From Fen-1298 sp963833465 (GTDB lineage: Bacteria > Bacteroidota > Ignavibacteria > UBA10030): a stretch of 64,000 nt of DNA. The stretch's first letter is position 1; each line of letters starts with the position of its first letter. Below, piece after piece: positions 8,657 through 18,110 of this stretch. The stretch covers positions 434,001 to 498,000 of the forward strand of contig CAWHXW010000004.1 of NCBI GenBank assembly GCA_963833465.1. Reading direction: 5' to 3'. The position numbers and the translations under genes were made by a program. The notes beneath the pieces were generated by a model, which did not search any database, had not been told where the DNA came from, and was given only the letters and a program-made list of their open reading frames with translations.

Positions 8657-11600
8657 CTATTCTACTAACTTCACTTTTCGCTTTAGTTTCTTCGTCTCAA
8701 CTTCTGATGCATTTATTTCATCAGGAATCTCTTTAGCCGCATCTAAAATTATCGGTTCGGGAGTAGAAACAATAATATCTTTAAATTTCCTTTGCCCTGT
8801 TCCGGCGGGAATGAGATGTCCCATAGTAACATTTTCCTTTAGACCAAGAAGATGGTCAACCTTTCCTTCTATAGCCGCATCCGTTAGCACCTTTGTAGTT
8901 TCCTGAAATGAAGCAGCTGAAATAAAGCTTTCTGTCGTCAAAGATGCTTGGGTAATACCAAGAAGAATCGGATCCGATGTCGCCGGCAATGCATTGCGTA
9001 ACTCAGCAACCTTCTTTGATTTTTTCTTAAGATCAGTATTCATCTCGCGAACAATTCTCTTGGAGATTATTTGTCCATTCTTCAACTTCGCATCACCTTT
9101 GCCGATAATAATAACTTTGTCTGTTAGATTTTCATTTTCATCGTTCAACAGATTTTTATCGACATGATCGCCTTCAAGATATTTCGTATCACCTTGATCT
9201 GCGATCCTAACTTTCTGCATCATTTGCCGTACGATAACTTCGATATGTTTATCGTTTATTTTTACGCCTTGCATACGATATACTTCTTGAATTTCATTTA
9301 CAAGATATTCCTGAACTGCGGTCGTTCCTTTAATGCGTAAAATGTCATGAGGATCAATAGAACCTGCAGATAAGCGCTCGCCAGCATGAATCAAATCCCC
9401 GTCTTGGACTAAAAGATGCTTGCCTAATGGAACAAGATAAGTACGTTTATCTTTACCATCTGGACTTTCAATAAACACTTCTCGTGAACCGCGCTTTGGC
9501 TGGCCGATAGTAACAGTTCCGTCGATTTCACCAACGACAGCCGGATCGTTTGGATGGCGCGCTTCAAAAAGTTCAGTTACACGTGGTAAGCCGCCGGTGA
9601 TATCGCGTGTCTTACCGATATCGCGAGGAATTTTTACTAAAATTGCTCCAGCTTGGATTACTTCACCATCGTCAACATTCAAATGCGCCCGTGTCGGAAT
9701 TGGATATGATGAAACTTTGTTCCCCTTTTTATTGATAATTGCAATTCCGGGAATAAGACTTTTTTCGCGACTATCAATAACAACTTTTTGAATGTGCCCA
9801 GTTTGTTCATCCGGTTCTTCACGATAAGTTACGTTTTCTTTCATGTCGACGTATTGAATAGTTCCACCATACTCTGAGACAATAACTGCATTATAAGGAT
9901 CCCATTCATAAACGAGCTCACCTTTCGTAACTTTTGCACCATCACGAACCAGCAATGTTGCACCATAAGGTACATCATACTTTGTGAGCATACGATTGTC
10001 ATTATCTAATACATTAATCACTCCGCTTCGACCAGAGACCATCAAGCGAGTCATTTCTTCCTTTGTGAACTCGATGAATTTAATTCCATCATATTTCACA
10101 TGTCCATCGAACTTAGAAATAATTTGAGATTGTGCGGCAATAAGACTTGCTGTCCCACCTGTATGGAACGTGCGTAATGTTAGCTGCGTACCTGGCTCAC
10201 CAATAGATTGAGCAGCAATAACACCAACAGCCATTCCCGGTTCGACTAGATTTCCTGTAGTAAGATCGCGACCATAACATTTTGCACAAACCCCACGGCG
10301 TGAATCACAAGTAAGCACAGAACGAATAATTACTGTTTCTATAGATGTTTCAGTAATTTGCTGCGATTTTTCTTCATCGATAAGATCACCGCCGTGCACT
10401 ATTACTTCTTTTGAAATCGGATCTACAATATCTTGCAGCGACACGCGGCCAAGAATTCGTTCTGCTAATGGTTCCTTAATATCTTCTGCTTCTTTCAAAG
10501 CACTGGTTGTAACGCCTTTGATTGTACCACAATCGATTTCACCGATAATTGCATCTTGTGCAACATCGACCAAGCGACGTGTCAAATAACCTGCATCGGC
10601 TGTTTTCAGCGCAGTATCAGCCAAACCTTTACGAGCTCCATGTGTAGAGATGAAGTACTCTAGAATAGAAAGACCTTCGCGGAAGTTCGCGATGATCGGG
10701 TTCTCGATTAACTCTCCTGTTGCACCTGACATGCTTTTTTGCGGCTTAGCCATTAATCCGCGCATACCAGCAAGCTGACGAACTTGTTCCTTCGAACCGC
10801 GCGCGCCTGAATCAACCATCATATAAAGAGAGTTAAATCCTTTTCGATCATGCTGCAATGCTTCAAACAAGCGATCCGCAATTCTACTTGTGACACGAGT
10901 CCAAATATCAATTACTTTATTATAGCGTTCGCCGTTTGTAATGAAGCCGCGGAAGTACTGTGATTCCACACTCTCTACATCTTTTTGCGCTTTTTTAACC
11001 AAATCAATTTTCTCTTGTGGAATTACAACGTCATCAATTGAAACAGAAAGTCCGCCTTTTGTTGCATAAGTAAAGCCCAATGTTTTTAATTGGTCAAGGA
11101 AATTTGAAGTAATTAAATTTCCGCATCGACGAAACACTATCGATATAATCTGCACAAGCCGTTTTTTATTCAATAATTCATTCACAAATGGGATTTCCTT
11201 AGGAACAATTTGATTGAATATAATGCGTCCTGTTGTTGTCTCGATTAACTCCGAATTTATTCGCACTTTAATTCTTGCATGCAGTCCAAGTCTTTCCTGA
11301 TCAAATGCAATGATGACTTCTTGCGGCGAGGAAAATATATTTCCTTCTCCAAGATCGCCTGTTTTAGACTTTGTTAAATAGTAACAGCCCAAAACTTGAT
11401 CTTGCGTTGGAGTGACAATTGGTGCACCGCTTGCCGGTGAAAGAATATTATGACTTGAAAGCATTAACATACGAGCTTCGAGCTGAGATTCATACGAAAG
11501 CGGCAAGTGCACTGCCATTTGATCGCCGTCGAAGTCTGCGTTGAACGCCGTGCAGACCATCGGATGAATACGAATTGCTTTACCTTCTACCAGCACCGGT

Positions 11601-12943
11601 TGAAATGCTTGAATACCAAGTCTGTGCAGCGTTGGTGCACGGTTTAACATCACCGGATGTCCATCTATTATATTCTCCAAGATATCCCAAACTTCTGGAC
11701 CCTTTTTGTCGACCATTTTCTTCGCACTTTTTACTGTCTTCACTAACCCGCGCTCAATTAGTTTACGTATAATGTGCGGTTTGAACAATTCTACTGCCAT
11801 ATCTTTCGGCAGACCGCATTGATGCAACTGCAATTCAGGTCCAACTACGATAACCGAGCGACCGGAATAGTCGACGCGTTTACCAAGCAAATTCTGACGG
11901 AACCGTCCTTGCTTTCCTTTGAGCATATCGGAAAGTGATTTAAGAGCGCGATTATTATCTGAACGTACTGCATTAACACGGCGAGAGTTATCGAAAAGCG
12001 AATCAACTGATTCTTGCAGCATTCGTTTTTCATTCCGTAATATGACTTCCGGAGCCTTAATTTCGATAAGGCGTTTTAATCGGTTGTTGCGAATAATAAC
12101 ACGTCGATATAGATCATTTAAATCAGAGGTTGCAAACCGGCCGCCTTCTAAAGGAACTAACGGTCTTAGCTCAGGGGGAATAACAGGTATTACATCCAAA
12201 ATCATCCACTCTGGTTTGTTTGCTGCGCCGCTTTCTGGGTTACGAAACGCTTCGACAACACGCAAACGCTTCAATGCATCCTGTTTCTTTTGCATAGATG
12301 TTTCCGTTGCAAGTTGAGCACGCAAGTCTGCTGCAAGATCATCTACGTTCACACGTCGGAGAAGATCTTTAATTGCATCGCCACCCATTTTTGCAACAAA
12401 CTTCTTTGGATCGTCATCGTCCAACTCCTGATTTTCTTCGGGCAGCGAAGAAAGAATTTCTATATATTGATCCTCCGAAATCAAATCGAGTTGCTGCAAA
12501 CCTGTAGTGCCTGGGCTAACTACAACGTAGGATTCATAATAAATAATTTTTTCAAGTTCTTTGCCAGCGATTCCAAGTATAGTGCCAATCTTGCTTGGCA
12601 CTGAACGGAAGTACCAAATATGCACAACAGGAACCGCTAATGAAATATGTCCTTGTCGTTCGCGGCGAACGCTTTTCTGTGTCACTTCAACGCCGCAACG
12701 ATCGCAAGTTATTCCTTTGTAGCGAATACGTTTGTACTTTCCGCAATGGCATTCCCAATCACGCACCGGACCAAATATCTTTTCGCAAAACAATCCATCC
12801 TTTTCAGGACGGAAAGAGCGATAATTGATCGTCTCAGGTTTCGTCACTTCGCCATGCGAACGGCTCAATATCATATCCGGCGATGCAAGGCTAATCGTAA
12901 TTTTAGAAAAAATTTTCTTTGCTGTTAAATCTGTATAAGGCAT
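8657..12943 (-). CDS. rpoC: DNA-directed RNA polymerase subunit beta'
   Basis: Catalytic beta' subunit of RNA polymerase. From the chosen start the N-terminal zinc site is C65/C67/C80/C83 (ECHCGKY...TCDRCG), followed by the active-site motif NADFDGDQMAVH that binds the catalytic Mg. The trigger-loop region (SIGEPGTQLTLRTFHTGG) and the second zinc site (CDSRRGVCAKCYGRDL) come further on. The length of 1428 residues suits Bacteroidota-type beta'. The frame is open from a TTG at 12961, but that extension contains the GGAGG that serves the ATG at 12943, so MPYTDLTAKK is the likely N-terminus. It follows rpoB by 72 bases. Confidence 0.97.
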   Translation of the reverse strand: MPYTDLTAKKIFSKITISLASPDMILSRSHGEVTKPETINYRSFRPEKDGLFCEKIFGPVRDWECHCGKYKRIRYKGITCDRCGVEVTQKSVRRERQGHISLAVPVVHIWYFRSVPSKIGTILGIAGKELEKIIYYESYVVVSPGTTGLQQLDLISEDQYIEILSSLPEENQELDDDDPKKFVAKMGGDAIKDLLRRVNVDDLAADLRAQLATETSMQKKQDALKRLRVVEAFRNPESGAANKPEWMILDVIPVIPPELRPLVPLEGGRFATSDLNDLYRRVIIRNNRLKRLIEIKAPEVILRNEKRMLQESVDSLFDNSRRVNAVRSDNNRALKSLSDMLKGKQGRFRQNLLGKRVDYSGRSVIVVGPELQLHQCGLPKDMAVELFKPHIIRKLIERGLVKTVKSAKKMVDKKGPEVWDILENIIDGHPVMLNRAPTLHRLGIQAFQPVLVEGKAIRIHPMVCTAFNADFDGDQMAVHLPLSYESQLEARMLMLSSHNILSPASGAPIVTPTQDQVLGCYYLTKSKTGDLGEGNIFSSPQEVIIAFDQERLGLHARIKVRINSELIETTTGRIIFNQIVPKEIPFVNELLNKKRLVQIISIVFRRCGNLITSNFLDQLKTLGFTYATKGGLSVSIDDVVIPQEKIDLVKKAQKDVESVESQYFRGFITNGERYNKVIDIWTRVTSRIADRLFEALQHDRKGFNSLYMMVDSGARGSKEQVRQLAGMRGLMAKPQKSMSGATGELIENPIIANFREGLSILEYFISTHGARKGLADTALKTADAGYLTRRLVDVAQDAIIGEIDCGTIKGVTTSALKEAEDIKEPLAERILGRVSLQDIVDPISKEVIVHGGDLIDEEKSQQITETSIETVIIRSVLTCDSRRGVCAKCYGRDLTTGNLVEPGMAVGVIAAQSIGEPGTQLTLRTFHTGGTASLIAAQSQIISKFDGHVKYDGIKFIEFTKEEMTRLMVSGRSGVINVLDNDNRMLTKYDVPYGATLLVRDGAKVTKGELVYEWDPYNAVIVSEYGGTIQYVDMKENVTYREEPDEQTGHIQKVVIDSREKSLIPGIAIINKKGNKVSSYPIPTRAHLNVDDGEVIQAGAILVKIPRDIGKTRDITGGLPRVTELFEARHPNDPAVVGEIDGTVTIGQPKRGSREVFIESPDGKDKRTYLVPLGKHLLVQDGDLIHAGERLSAGSIDPHDILRIKGTTAVQEYLVNEIQEVYRMQGVKINDKHIEVIVRQMMQKVRIADQGDTKYLEGDHVDKNLLNDENENLTDKVIIIGKGDAKLKNGQIISKRIVREMNTDLKKKSKKVAELRNALPATSDPILLGITQASLTTESFISAASFQETTKVLTDAAIEGKVDHLLGLKENVTMGHLIPAGTGQRKFKDIIVSTPEPIILDAAKEIPDEINASEVETKKLKRKVKLVE

Positions 12944-13015
12944 GCCGCCTCCGTCAATCAAACTATGTTTATTATTGAATGAGTGATAAATGCATTTGGA
13001 CAGAATTAATTATAA

Positions 13016-16000
13016 TCACTCAATTTTAACTTCCAAACCCAATCCTTGCAATTCGCGAACAAGCACATTAAACGATTCAGGAATATTTGGTTCCGGAAGA
13101 TTTTCACCTTTCACAATGGATTCGTAGACTTTCGCGCGTCCAAGCACATCGTCTGACTTCACTGTCAGAATTTCTTGCAAGATGTTTGCCGCACCATATC
13201 CTTCAAGCGCCCACACTTCCATTTCTCCAAAACGTTGGCCGCCAAATTGTGCCTTACCACCTAACGGCTGCTGTGTGATGAGAGAGTACGGTCCGATGGA
13301 ACGCGCATGAATTTTATCATCTACCATATGCGACAACTTCATCATGTACATATACCCAACCGAAATTTCCTGATCAAACGGTTCTCCAGAGCGCCCGTTT
13401 ATTAGAACCGACTTCGATGTTTTGCTTAATCCGGCTTTTTCTAACCATCCTTGCACTTCTTCCCACCTTGCACCATCAAAAATCGGCGATGCAAATTTGA
13501 CTCCAAGTTTAATTCCAGCCCAGCCCAGCGCCACTTCAAATAATTGTCCCAAATTCATTCTGGATGGCACACCTAAAGGGTTAAGAATAATATCAACTGG
13601 GCGACCATTTGGAAGGAAAGGCATATCTTCCATTGGCACAATTATAGAAACAACACCTTTGTTTCCATGACGCCCTGCCATCTTGTCGCCTACTTGAAGC
13701 TTGCGCTTCTTAGCAACATATACTTTTGCCAATTGAACAATCCCAGGAGCAAGTTCATCGCCAAGCTGAATTTTATTTTTTTCATGTCGATAAAGTTCTC
13801 CGATCTCACTCATTTTTTGGTTAAAGTTTTCAAAAATTCGGACAACTATATTGTGTTTCCGTTTATCGTCAATCCATTCTTGATTAAAATCTAGCTTATC
13901 AATATTTTCCAACTTCTGGAATGTATCGTCTTTAAAAACAACACCTGCGCGAACAGCAATTTCTCCATCAGTAGTTCGAATGCCTATTGATTTTTCACCT
14001 TCGAGTACTCTATCTAATTTATATCCAAGCTTATCCAGTAAATCTTTCATTTCTTTACGGCGCGCTCGCTCAAGCGATTCCAATTTTTTCTTATCTTCTT
14101 TTTTACTCTCTGTATCTTTCTTCTTTCGGCTGAAGAGTTTCGTTGAAATGACAATACCTTTCATGCCCGGGGGTGCTTTAAGTGATGCATCTTTCACATC
14201 GCCGGCTTTTTCTCCAAAGATCGCTTTTAAGAGTTTCTCTTCCGGAGTCGGATCTGTTTCGCCTTTAGGCGTAATTTTGCCGATGAGAATATCGCCTTCA
14301 TTCACTTCGGCGCCGATTCGGATAACTCCATTCTCATCAAGATCTTTTGTTGCTTCTTCACTAACGTTTGGAATTTCACGCGTCAGTTCTTCCTCGCCGC
14401 GCTTTGTATCCCGAACTTGAAGTTCAAATTCTTCAATATGTACAGAAGTGAAAACGTCTTCGAATATGATACGCTCGCTAACAATAATTGCATCTTCGAA
14501 ATTGTACCCGCGCCACGGCATAAACGCTACCAAAATATTTCTGCCAAGCGCAAGTTCTCCTCCATCTGTCGCACAGCCATCGACTAAGACGTCATTTTTC
14601 TTGAAACGCTGACCTTCTTTTACAACCGGTTTCTGATTAATACATGTGTCTTGGTTGGTTCGCAAAAATTTTGTCAACTTATATTCGACACGACGCTTGT
14701 CATCAAAACTGATGATTGCTTCGTTGCTGTTTTCATCAATATCGTATAACACTACAATACTATCACCATCGACAGACTCAACAATGCCGCTGCGTTCCGC
14801 TATTATAATAGTTCGTGAATCGCGGGCAATAGTTTCTTCCAAACCAGTACCTACAACAGGCGCTTCGGGCTGTAGTAATGGAACTGCCTGACGCTGCATG
14901 TTTGATCCCATCAATGCACGATTTGCATCGTCGTGCTCAAGGAATGGAATCAGCGCTGCTGCTGCGCTAACGATTTGATTCGGCGCAACATCCATATATT
15001 GAATTTTTTCCGGTTCAGTTACCGGATAATCGCTTTGATATCTCGCTTTTACTTTTTCTTCGGTGAAACGCCCTCGCTCATCTAAAACTGCATTTGCTTG
15101 CGCTATTGTAACTGCATCTTCGCGTTCGGCAGTCAGGAATTCAATCTCTTCTGCAATCTTTCCGTTCTTCACTTTGCGATAAGGTGTTTCGATAAAACCG
15201 AAATCATTTATGCGCGCGTGTATACAAAGTGATGAAATTAAACCAATGTTCGGACCTTCCGGTGTTTCAATCGGACAAAGCCGGCCATAGTGAGTATAGT
15301 GCACGTCTCGAACTTCAAAACCTGCGCGTTCGCGTGTAAGTCCGCCTGGTCCCAGCGCAGATACGCGGCGCTTGTGTGTCATTTCTGCCAGAGGATTTGT
15401 TTGATCCAAAAACTGCGAAAGTTGATTCGTTCCAAAGAAGGCATTGATGACACTTGTTATCGTTCGGGCGTTTACTAAATCTTGAGGTGTAATTGTCTCT
15501 GCATCACGCAAGTTCATCCGCTCACGGATGGTGCGCGTCATTCTGGACAATCCGATATTAAATTGCTGTGCAAGCTGTTCGCCAACTGTTCGAACGCGAC
15601 GATTTCCTAAATGATCAATATCATCTACCGCACGCTTGCCCTGTTGAAGATCAATCAGATATTTTACGATGGCAATAATATCATCTTTTGTTAGCGTTGT
15701 AACATTCTCAGGAATATTCAAGTTGAGTTTAATATTCATTCTATGCCTGCCGACATCGCCAAGATCGTAACGTTTTGGATTGAAAAACAATCTGTCGATC
15801 AAATTCTTTGCGGTGTCAAGATCAGGAGCTTCACCCGAACGCAATTGCGTGTAAATTGCTTCTAGCGCATCTTCAGAAGAGCGTGCAGCATCTTTAAGTA
15901 TAGTATTCGCGATAACAGAGCTTGATGCCGCTTCTTCGGTTTTGAGCAAGCGAAGTTTTTTTAAGTTAGTTTTTTTAATTTGCTTGATGTGTTCTTCTGT

Positions 16001-16792
16001 GAGTTTAGTATCTTTGTTGATAAAAACTTCGCCGGTTTTTTTATCAAATACATCGCTGCAGACTTTTCGATCTATAAATTCTTTTAAATTGACTTTTGCT
16101 ATTTCGATCTCTTCCACGAGTCCGAATAAATCAAGAATATCGTCGTCTGAAGAATATCCCAACGCACGGAGCAATGTCGTGACCGGAAATTTCTTCTTTC
16201 TATCTATGTATGCATACATCACATTATTGATATCAGTAGCAAACTCAACCCATGAACCGCGAAATGGAATTATTCGGGCTGAGTACATCATAGTACCATT
16301 TGGGTGAACCGATTCGCCAAAGAACACACCCGGAGAACGGTGTAATTGACTCACTACTACACGTTCAGCACCATTAATTATAAACGTGCCGCGGTTCGTC
16401 ATAGCTGGGAGATTACCCAGATAGACTTCCTGTTCAATCGTATCAACAAATTCTTTTCCGCCTTCTTTCTTTGCGGATAACCGCAGTTTTGCTTTTAAAG
16501 GTACCGCAAATGTCAAACCGCGTTCCTGACATTCGACGACCGAATATTTTGGCTTCTCCACATAGTATTCTGAGAACTCAAGAAGAAAATTCTCGCGTGC
16601 ATCAGAGATTGGAAAATTCATTTCAAACACTTGCTGCAAGCCCAGCTTTTTCCTGCGATGCGGAGGTGTATCTGCCTGAAGAAAGTTGTTGAAGGAATCT
16701 ATTTGAACATTCAGCAAATCAGGTGTTTCAATTACTGAAGGGATGCGTGCAAACGATACACGTGCTTTGGGACCGTTGGATTGGTTTTTCAA
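13016..16792 (-). CDS. rpoB: DNA-directed RNA polymerase subunit beta
   Basis: Beta subunit of RNA polymerase, about 1258 residues. The rifampicin-binding cluster (about residues 455-487: FFGTNQLSQFLDQTNPL then THKRRVSALGPGG) has the residues of the drug-sensitive form. The C-terminal GDKMAGRHGNKG and GGKAQFGGQRFGEMEVWAL motifs are intact. A charged insertion (FSRKKKDTESKKEDKKK) lies near 885-900. A GTG at 16801 opens the frame but overlaps the AAGGAG ribosome-binding site; the TTG at 16790-16792 is eight bases beyond AAGGAG and is preferred. It is separated from rplL by a 276-base gap holding a long hairpin. Confidence 0.97.
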   Translation of the reverse strand: MKNQSNGPKARVSFARIPSVIETPDLLNVQIDSFNNFLQADTPPHRRKKLGLQQVFEMNFPISDARENFLLEFSEYYVEKPKYSVVECQERGLTFAVPLKAKLRLSAKKEGGKEFVDTIEQEVYLGNLPAMTNRGTFIINGAERVVVSQLHRSPGVFFGESVHPNGTMMYSARIIPFRGSWVEFATDINNVMYAYIDRKKKFPVTTLLRALGYSSDDDILDLFGLVEEIEIAKVNLKEFIDRKVCSDVFDKKTGEVFINKDTKLTEEHIKQIKKTNLKKLRLLKTEEAASSSVIANTILKDAARSSEDALEAIYTQLRSGEAPDLDTAKNLIDRLFFNPKRYDLGDVGRHRMNIKLNLNIPENVTTLTKDDIIAIVKYLIDLQQGKRAVDDIDHLGNRRVRTVGEQLAQQFNIGLSRMTRTIRERMNLRDAETITPQDLVNARTITSVINAFFGTNQLSQFLDQTNPLAEMTHKRRVSALGPGGLTRERAGFEVRDVHYTHYGRLCPIETPEGPNIGLISSLCIHARINDFGFIETPYRKVKNGKIAEEIEFLTAEREDAVTIAQANAVLDERGRFTEEKVKARYQSDYPVTEPEKIQYMDVAPNQIVSAAAALIPFLEHDDANRALMGSNMQRQAVPLLQPEAPVVGTGLEETIARDSRTIIIAERSGIVESVDGDSIVVLYDIDENSNEAIISFDDKRRVEYKLTKFLRTNQDTCINQKPVVKEGQRFKKNDVLVDGCATDGGELALGRNILVAFMPWRGYNFEDAIIVSERIIFEDVFTSVHIEEFELQVRDTKRGEEELTREIPNVSEEATKDLDENGVIRIGAEVNEGDILIGKITPKGETDPTPEEKLLKAIFGEKAGDVKDASLKAPPGMKGIVISTKLFSRKKKDTESKKEDKKKLESLERARRKEMKDLLDKLGYKLDRVLEGEKSIGIRTTDGEIAVRAGVVFKDDTFQKLENIDKLDFNQEWIDDKRKHNIVVRIFENFNQKMSEIGELYRHEKNKIQLGDELAPGIVQLAKVYVAKKRKLQVGDKMAGRHGNKGVVSIIVPMEDMPFLPNGRPVDIILNPLGVPSRMNLGQLFEVALGWAGIKLGVKFASPIFDGARWEEVQGWLEKAGLSKTSKSVLINGRSGEPFDQEISVGYMYMMKLSHMVDDKIHARSIGPYSLITQQPLGGKAQFGGQRFGEMEVWALEGYGAANILQEILTVKSDDVLGRAKVYESIVKGENLPEPNIPESFNVLVRELQGLGLEVKIE

Positions 16793-16908
16793 CGTAACCA
16801 CTCCTTGATTATAATAAATTTCTTAAAATTAACTCTTTAGTTAAATATATAAATTTCTTTAAAATGGACGAATATTACACTATTGCCAAGCACTATTCTT
16901 TGTACAAC

Positions 16909-16958
16909 ATAAGCCGAGAGTTCTTAAACCCGATTTTTCGGTAGAACCATCGGCTTAT
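16909..16958 (-). promoter_or_regulatory. Long hairpin in the rplL-rpoB gap (attenuator/processing-site candidate)
   Basis: Three nested complementary blocks form one rod: ATAAGCCGA (16909-16917) with TCGGCTTAT (16950-16958), GTTCT (16920-16924) with AGAAC (16943-16947), and CCGA (16930-16933) with TCGG (16938-16941). On the minus-strand transcript no U-run follows, so it is not a canonical terminator. In E. coli the equivalent rplL-rpoB gap carries a partial attenuator and an RNase III site that set the ratio of L12 to RNA polymerase; a similar role is inferred from position and structure only. Confidence 0.55.
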
Positions 16959-17068
16959 TTGCTTGTACTTGCATATGTTCTTAACAAACTTTTCACCAGT
17001 ATAGTTCGTATCTGCTTACCATCCTTAAAATTTATTTGATGAAAAGCAGAAAGAATTCAACATTTAGA

Positions 17069-17452
17069 TTATTTTAACTCAACTGCAGCGCCGGCTTCTT
17101 CGAGTTCTTTTTTCAGCTTTTCAGCATCATCCTTAGAAAGACCTTCTTTCACTGTTTTCGGTGCACCATCAACGAGGTCTTTCGCTTCTTTTAAGCCGAG
17201 ACCTGTTGCTGCACGAACAACTTTGATGACATTAATCTTTTGCGCTCCAGCACTCTTCAATTCAACATTGAATTCTGTTTTCTCTTCTACTGCTGCTACA
17301 GGTGCAGCGGCGGCTGATACTGCTCCCATCATTACAGGGGCAGGGGCAGCAGCAGTAACGCCAAATTTCTCTTCGAGCGCCTTTTTCAATTCGACGGCTT
17401 CTAGGAGTGTAAGTTTTTCAATCTTCTCAACGATTTCAGCAACGACTGACAT
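17069..17452 (-). CDS. rplL: 50S ribosomal protein L7/L12
   Basis: Stalk protein L7/L12, which recruits translational GTPases. The 127-residue acidic product has an N-terminal dimerisation helix region (VVAEIVEKIEKLTLLEAVEL), an Ala/Pro-rich hinge at about 33-55 (AAAPAPVMMGAVSAAAAPVA), and the conserved C-terminal domain with INVIKVVRAATGLGLKEAKDLVDGAPK (about 73-99). It lies 37 bases after rplJ, and together they form the stalk pair. The following 276-base gap with a hairpin separates it from rpoB. Confidence 0.98.
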   Translation of the reverse strand: MSVVAEIVEKIEKLTLLEAVELKKALEEKFGVTAAAPAPVMMGAVSAAAAPVAAVEEKTEFNVELKSAGAQKINVIKVVRAATGLGLKEAKDLVDGAPKTVKEGLSKDDAEKLKKELEEAGAAVELK

Positions 17453-17489
17453 TGTAATTCTCCTTTAAATAATAGTTTTCAAATTCTGA

Positions 17490-18011
17490 TTAAGCTGCCT
17501 TCTTCTTTTCAATGGCATCGATTACATAGACGAGGTCGCGCGCAACTGCGTTAACCGCACCAACGATACCTGAAGCAGGAGCATTCAAACTTCCGAGAAC
17601 AGAAGCAATTAATTCCTTGCGCGTTGGCATACTGGCAAGCTGTTCCAGCTTTGCAGCCTCATAGACTTGCTTTTCGACAATGGCAACTTTTAGTTTTAAT
17701 TTTCCGGTTTTTTCAGAAAATTTCTTGATAATTTTAGCCGGTGCCGACGGGTCGTCGTATGAATACGCGATACCTGTTGGTCCAACAAGTTTATCAAACA
17801 CACGATCATAACCGCTCAATTGCTCAAGTGCTTTGCGTGCGAGCGTATTCTTCACAACATTGTACTCGACACTGGATTTCCGAAACTCGCGGCGCAATTC
17901 TGTTTCTTCTGCAACCGTAAGTTTGGAGAAATCTGCAAAGTACATTGCTACAGCACGCGCAGCTTTTTCAGCAACTTCGGCGATGATCGCCTCTTTTTCA
18001 CTGCGTTTCAT
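17490..18011 (-). CDS. rplJ: 50S ribosomal protein L10
   Basis: L10, the stalk base protein that anchors L12 dimers. The 173-residue product begins MKRSEKEAIIAEVAEKA and contains FADFSKLTVAEETELRREFRK and VVKNTLARKAL (about 54-64), typical of L10, with an alpha-helical C-terminal tail that binds L12. AAAGGA precedes the ATG. The 99-base gap to rplA contains an L10-leader-like hairpin (18037-18075), suggesting feedback by the L10-L12 complex as in E. coli; this is inference from position and shape. Confidence 0.97.
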   Translation of the reverse strand: MKRSEKEAIIAEVAEKAARAVAMYFADFSKLTVAEETELRREFRKSSVEYNVVKNTLARKALEQLSGYDRVFDKLVGPTGIAYSYDDPSAPAKIIKKFSEKTGKLKLKVAIVEKQVYEAAKLEQLASMPTRKELIASVLGSLNAPASGIVGAVNAVARDLVYVIDAIEKKKAA

Positions 18012-18036
18012 GGTTTTCCTTTACGTTAGTTCCTAT

Positions 18037-18075
18037 GTTGAATGAGAAGCCCTTCGTTTTACGAAGGCATCCAAC
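18037..18075 (-). promoter_or_regulatory. Candidate L10 leader (rplJ autoregulatory) hairpin
   Basis: In the rplA-rplJ gap the minus-strand RNA can form an outer 8-bp helix (GTTGGATG with CATTCAAC, one G-U; 18037-18044 with 18068-18075) around a 7-bp helix CCTTCGT/ACGAAGG with a 3-base loop (18051-18067). Six unpaired bases (18045-18050) lie on one side only, giving an asymmetric bulge. L10 leaders in other bacteria use such a bulged or kinked helix just upstream of rplJ to bind L10-(L12). The structure ends about 25 bases before the start codon. Confidence 0.55.
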
Positions 18076-18110
18076 GTCACAAGCGAACGTGAGTGCGTAA
18101 TTTCTTATGC

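Noticed and set aside
12944..12961. Six-residue N-terminal extension of RpoC
   Set aside because: The extension contains the GGAGG used by the ATG at 12943.
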